From Glomus cerebriforme (Eukaryota > Glomeromycota > Glomeromycetes > Glomerales > Glomeraceae), in the NCBI GenBank assembly GCA_003550305.1, contig QKYT01000007.1:249218-313217 (forward strand): 64,000 nucleotides of DNA, given 5' to 3'. Positions 60,778 through 64,000 of this stretch are shown piece by piece. Made by a program: the position numbers and the translations under genes. The notes under the pieces are model-generated. The model saw nothing but the letters and a program-made list of their open reading frames with translations. It did no database searches and was not told where the DNA came from. Each line of letters begins with the position of its first letter. Position 1 is the stretch's first letter.

Positions 60778-63700
60778 ATGAACAGTGATTTTGAAGAATC
60801 GAAAATTACAACTAATTGGCTGGAAGCTCTTCCTTATCATCCAATATTTAATTCTGAGAGATTAGGAGAAACACCTGAAGATTGTAAGCTATTTATTTCA
60901 AATGCTTTAATTGAAGTTTATATAAATAATAACATATCATCATCTGGTTCCGTATTTATATAATCAAGTTCAAGGATTAAAATTTTACGGACAACCACGA
61001 ACAAAACAATCATGTATAACAGCTACAGGTAGCAAACTTCTTATCGTGGCTATAGATTCAGAAATCAGAATTCTGAATTTGATGGAATTTAAGCTTGCAT
61101 GGCGTAAAGCATATGATCTTGATCAATTAGACACACTTGAAATTGATGAATATCTACCAGAATGGATGGCAAATGTCAAATATATCACACTTAACACGCC
61201 ACAAATAAAATATTCCATCCGTTCGATTGTTGTCAATTTTAAAGAAAAAGGAACATTACTTGCAGTTGTTGGTGATTATGAAGTTTCCGTGTTAGTCATA
61301 CCGAAATCTGTATATTCGGAAATAAGCAGTGAGAAAATTACTTGCAAGTTAAGATAATTTTTTTTTAGTTTATTAGTACTTTATGTAAATAATATTTTTA
61401 TTGACATTAATTTTATCCTATTACTACTTTCAATAGAGACTACAATGTCGGATTATATTACCATAATCAAGGGACAAGTCTAATAGCAAAGGTATTATGG
61501 CATCCCATGAGCGAATCAGGTTCACATTTAGTGGTTCTTACAGAAGATATGCTGTTAAGGTTTTATATAATTAGGAATTTTTTAAACATTCATCAACTCA
61601 TTTTCATTATTTAATGATATTCATTCTGAATTTAGAATGTATAATATAATTAACGATGTTAATGAACCTGAACAAACATTTAATTGCGCACGAGCTTCAA
61701 ATGAAAATCATCGAAAAAAAGGAAAAGCAGTATCTTTCTGTTTTGGACAGTCTTCTGAAGCTTGGGGTAATTTTGTAATATACATCTTAACAAATTTCGG
61801 AGAAATATATGCTATGTGTCCAGTCGTACCGAATAAATGGTAAGAAATGACTCGTTTATCATCTTAAATTTCAACTCATGCATTTAATTGAAGATTTTTT
61901 TACTAGTGTTTGTGAAAAATTTTTCCTCGAGATGCTCTCGAGCTATATTAAACGCAAATATGAACGTGGTCATGAGATAATCAAAACAAGACCTAACAGC
62001 CGAGATTATTTAGATATATTAGAACAGTATCGACTACAACTTAATTGGATTAAAAGAGTGTTTATGAATTTAGATGAAAATATAAACTCTGATAGGGTTG
62101 TGTTCAGTCCTCCGCCATTTGAGCAACTTCAAGTTGAAATACAAGGTCCTTTCGAAATTCACCCAAGGCCTTTAACAATATCTAAACATCCATACGAAGC
62201 AAGTGATATATTAATGTTAGGGACGGAACCCCTTAATGTTCTGGTAGTAGCTTTCAATAATGGCCGGATAGATATTTGTATTGAGGCTGAAAAGATTGAG
62301 GCAATGTGGCAAACTCCAGTCATTGTATGTGACGTGTTATTGATATAAGTAAATTTTGGTTCAAAATTTAACAATTTATATTCACTAACAGGTGCCTGGA
62401 GAATATACAGCCTATGACATAATACTTTATGAATGTATTGACCTTGGTTATGTTAAAGATTATGTTGAACCGTCTTCAGGCTACAAACCACAATTAACTA
62501 CTTCAATAAACCGTCCGTGTCTCGTACCAGATCCTTACTATCGAGATACATTTTACATATACCATTTGGCAGGTGCACACGGAATCAATATCAAAGGATG
62601 GCTAGATGAACTTGGAAAAGCTATAAGCCAAGCAACATCTAAAGATCCCTTAGAAGAATCTGTGTTTGAATCATTTTTTTCAAAAAATCTTAAATCCCAA
62701 ATAAATTGGATTGCTTGTACGCAGCCTAGGTAAGCTTTCAAATAATTATTTATTTATTTTAATTTTTATAATATACTGACTTGATTGTTTAGCGATCCAG
62801 ATCCTTTAATTGGGCTTACAATAATGGAAGACATACAACTGTGCTATTCAGCTTTTATGCTTTCATCTACGTACGGTTTTGTCTATCATGAGTTATCTAC
62901 TCGTAAATCTTTTAAAGCCTATGATAATATTCTTCCTGATGAAGAATTAAGTGCAAAAAGTGCTTTTGATCTTCCAAAAATTAACCCAATTCCAGAGACT
63001 CTGACTAGATTTTTAGATAATCAAGGTCTCTCACGTCAACCGAAAATGATATCGTCGCGTAATCAACAAAATAATCAGGGAAAAGAGATTGACAGAGAAT
63101 TTTTTCATACTGTAATGGGAAATATTCAAAAAGATGTTTATGAACTTAAAGAAGCTGCTATGGCTCTTCAAAAGAGGTAAGATGGTTTAACCAATTAAAA
63201 GTACATTTAATTAAAATTAATTACTGAAATCATTAATGTGAATTTTAGGTTCGATTTTCAAACTAAAGAATTACGTCGTCAAATTATAGAAATCGCGAAT
63301 TTACGTAAAAACATTGAAAGTTATTCTAAAGATAAAATACAACAATCGAGTGAACGTTTAAATAGTTTAAAAATTAGACAAATGCATCTGGATAGTAAGG
63401 CTGATAAATTCATTCAAAGAATAATGAATAAGGGGAATCCAACTGTTAACGATTTTGAGAAACAATATTATGATTCTTTGGAAAAAATAGCAAAAGCAAT
63501 CAAAGGCGAAAACGGTCTAAAAAACAAAATAATCATGGTTCTTTTTTTAATTAATTTGTATCTATAAAATCATTTATATTTAAGAATTGTATACTCATTT
63601 TTTCGTTTTTAATTTGCTACCTTTTATAGCTTCAGAACCGTCACGAATTTTTACAAAAGGATTATAAACTTTTGAAACCTGAACCGGAAAAAGATCAATT

Positions 63701-63911
63701 AGGACAACCAATTGTACTTAGCGGAAGTCAATTAAGTAAAGTTGAAACCGCGTTGATTCAAGAGTGAGATATCGTCTAATGTTTGTTTTGATATTGTTTT
63801 TTTTAACATATAATTAATTATTTTCCTTTTAATAGGATGAATCTTATTGATAATACTGCACAATTAATTGAAGTAGTTCAAGAAAAATTGAAACTTATTA
63901 AAATAAAATGA
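60778..63911 (+). CDS. NUP82: Nucleoporin Nup82/Nup88
   Basis: Ten exons (60778-60883, 60969-61347, 61437-61559, 61636-61839, 61907-62324, 62392-62729, 62793-63176, 63249-63537, 63630-63763, 63836-63911) keep one frame for 816 residues. The N-terminal two thirds are a beta-propeller: 'WLEALPYHPIFN', 'SLIAKVLWHPMSESGSHLVV', 'NFVIYILTNFGEIYAMCPVV', 'LGTEPLNVLVVAFNNGRIDI', 'YIYHLAGAHGINIKGWLDEL'. The last 260 residues are coiled coil ('MGNIQKDVYELKEAAMALQK', 'KELRRQIIEIANLRKNIESY'). The match is to the Nup88/Nup82 family, which anchors Nup159 and Nsp1 on the cytoplasmic side of the pore for mRNA export. Exon 1 uses donor ATT|GTAAGC. The donor of exon 8 is the least certain boundary. Confidence 0.9.
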
Positions 63912-64000
63912 TGAAGTGTATGATGTTTTGTGTTAATTAAATTGCTTAATTGATTATTGAAAATTATATTTATTGATTTTAAATATTAAACATTGCATAA
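63912..64000. other. 3' flank of NUP82
   Basis: AT-rich 3'-untranslated-type sequence at the window edge. Too short to say more. Confidence 0.5.

Overview
The window is nuclear DNA of a filamentous fungus, most likely the arbuscular mycorrhizal fungus Rhizophagus irregularis or a close Glomeromycotina relative. The evidence is the very AT-rich intergenic DNA with long A/T homopolymers, short (about 60-130 nt) GT-AG introns in nearly every gene, a MATA-HMG type HMG-box gene, a crinkler (CRN)-like P-loop gene, and decayed pogo-, P- and Tc1-type transposons. The species assignment is inference; no taxonomic marker was searched.

Layout. 1-3.6 kb: a decayed pogo/Tigger-type DNA transposon embedded in poly(A)-tailed retroposon-like DNA. 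4.2-34.1 kb: a dense gene block. BUD6 (+) and an HMG-box gene (-) lie tail to tail, followed by a tRNA-Glu(UUC). Next come a coiled-coil ORF (+), a UCH-L3-type deubiquitinase (-), a small membrane protein (+), SDHAF1/SDH6 (-), the nucleoporin NSP1 (-) diverging from a Mis18-like centromere protein (+), and a broken crinkler. The block ends with TCTP (-), an ER FKBP (-), a repeat-containing surface protein (+), HIS5 (-) diverging from TIM54 (+), and DNA ligase I (-). 34.1-45.2 kb: an AT-rich repeat-laden interval with inverted and tandem arrays, one small three-exon gene and a second retroposon copy. 45.2-48.4 kb: an NDT80/PhoG-family transcription factor whose third exon is preceded by an assembly-type duplication. 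48.4-54.3 kb: a transposon graveyard (P-element-like transposase on -, Tc1/mariner fragment on +). 54.3-63.9 kb: a second gene block with a GILT thiol reductase (-), MCM7 (+), a CSN9/CSNAP-like acidic protein (-), SDHAF3/SDH7 (-) and NUP82/NUP88 (+).

Functional links. NSP1 and NUP82 are partners in the same nuclear-pore subcomplex. SDHAF1 and SDHAF3 are partners in succinate dehydrogenase maturation. DNA ligase I and MCM7 are replication partners, and each carries MluI-box (ACGCGT) sequence in its first intron. Most housekeeping genes sit in divergent pairs, and several of those promoters share a Cbf1/CDEI-like RTCACRTG site. I rebuilt exon structures by hand from reading-frame continuity, splice signals and family similarity. 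Many exons are far too short to appear as open reading frames on their own (3 nt, 4 nt and 12 nt cases). I did not find a convincing wholly novel multi-gene system. The least-explained items are the repeat-bracketed small gene at 38.1-38.8 kb, the GC-richer non-coding islands at 43.1 and 50.1 kb, and the small repeat that carries bHLH-type sites.
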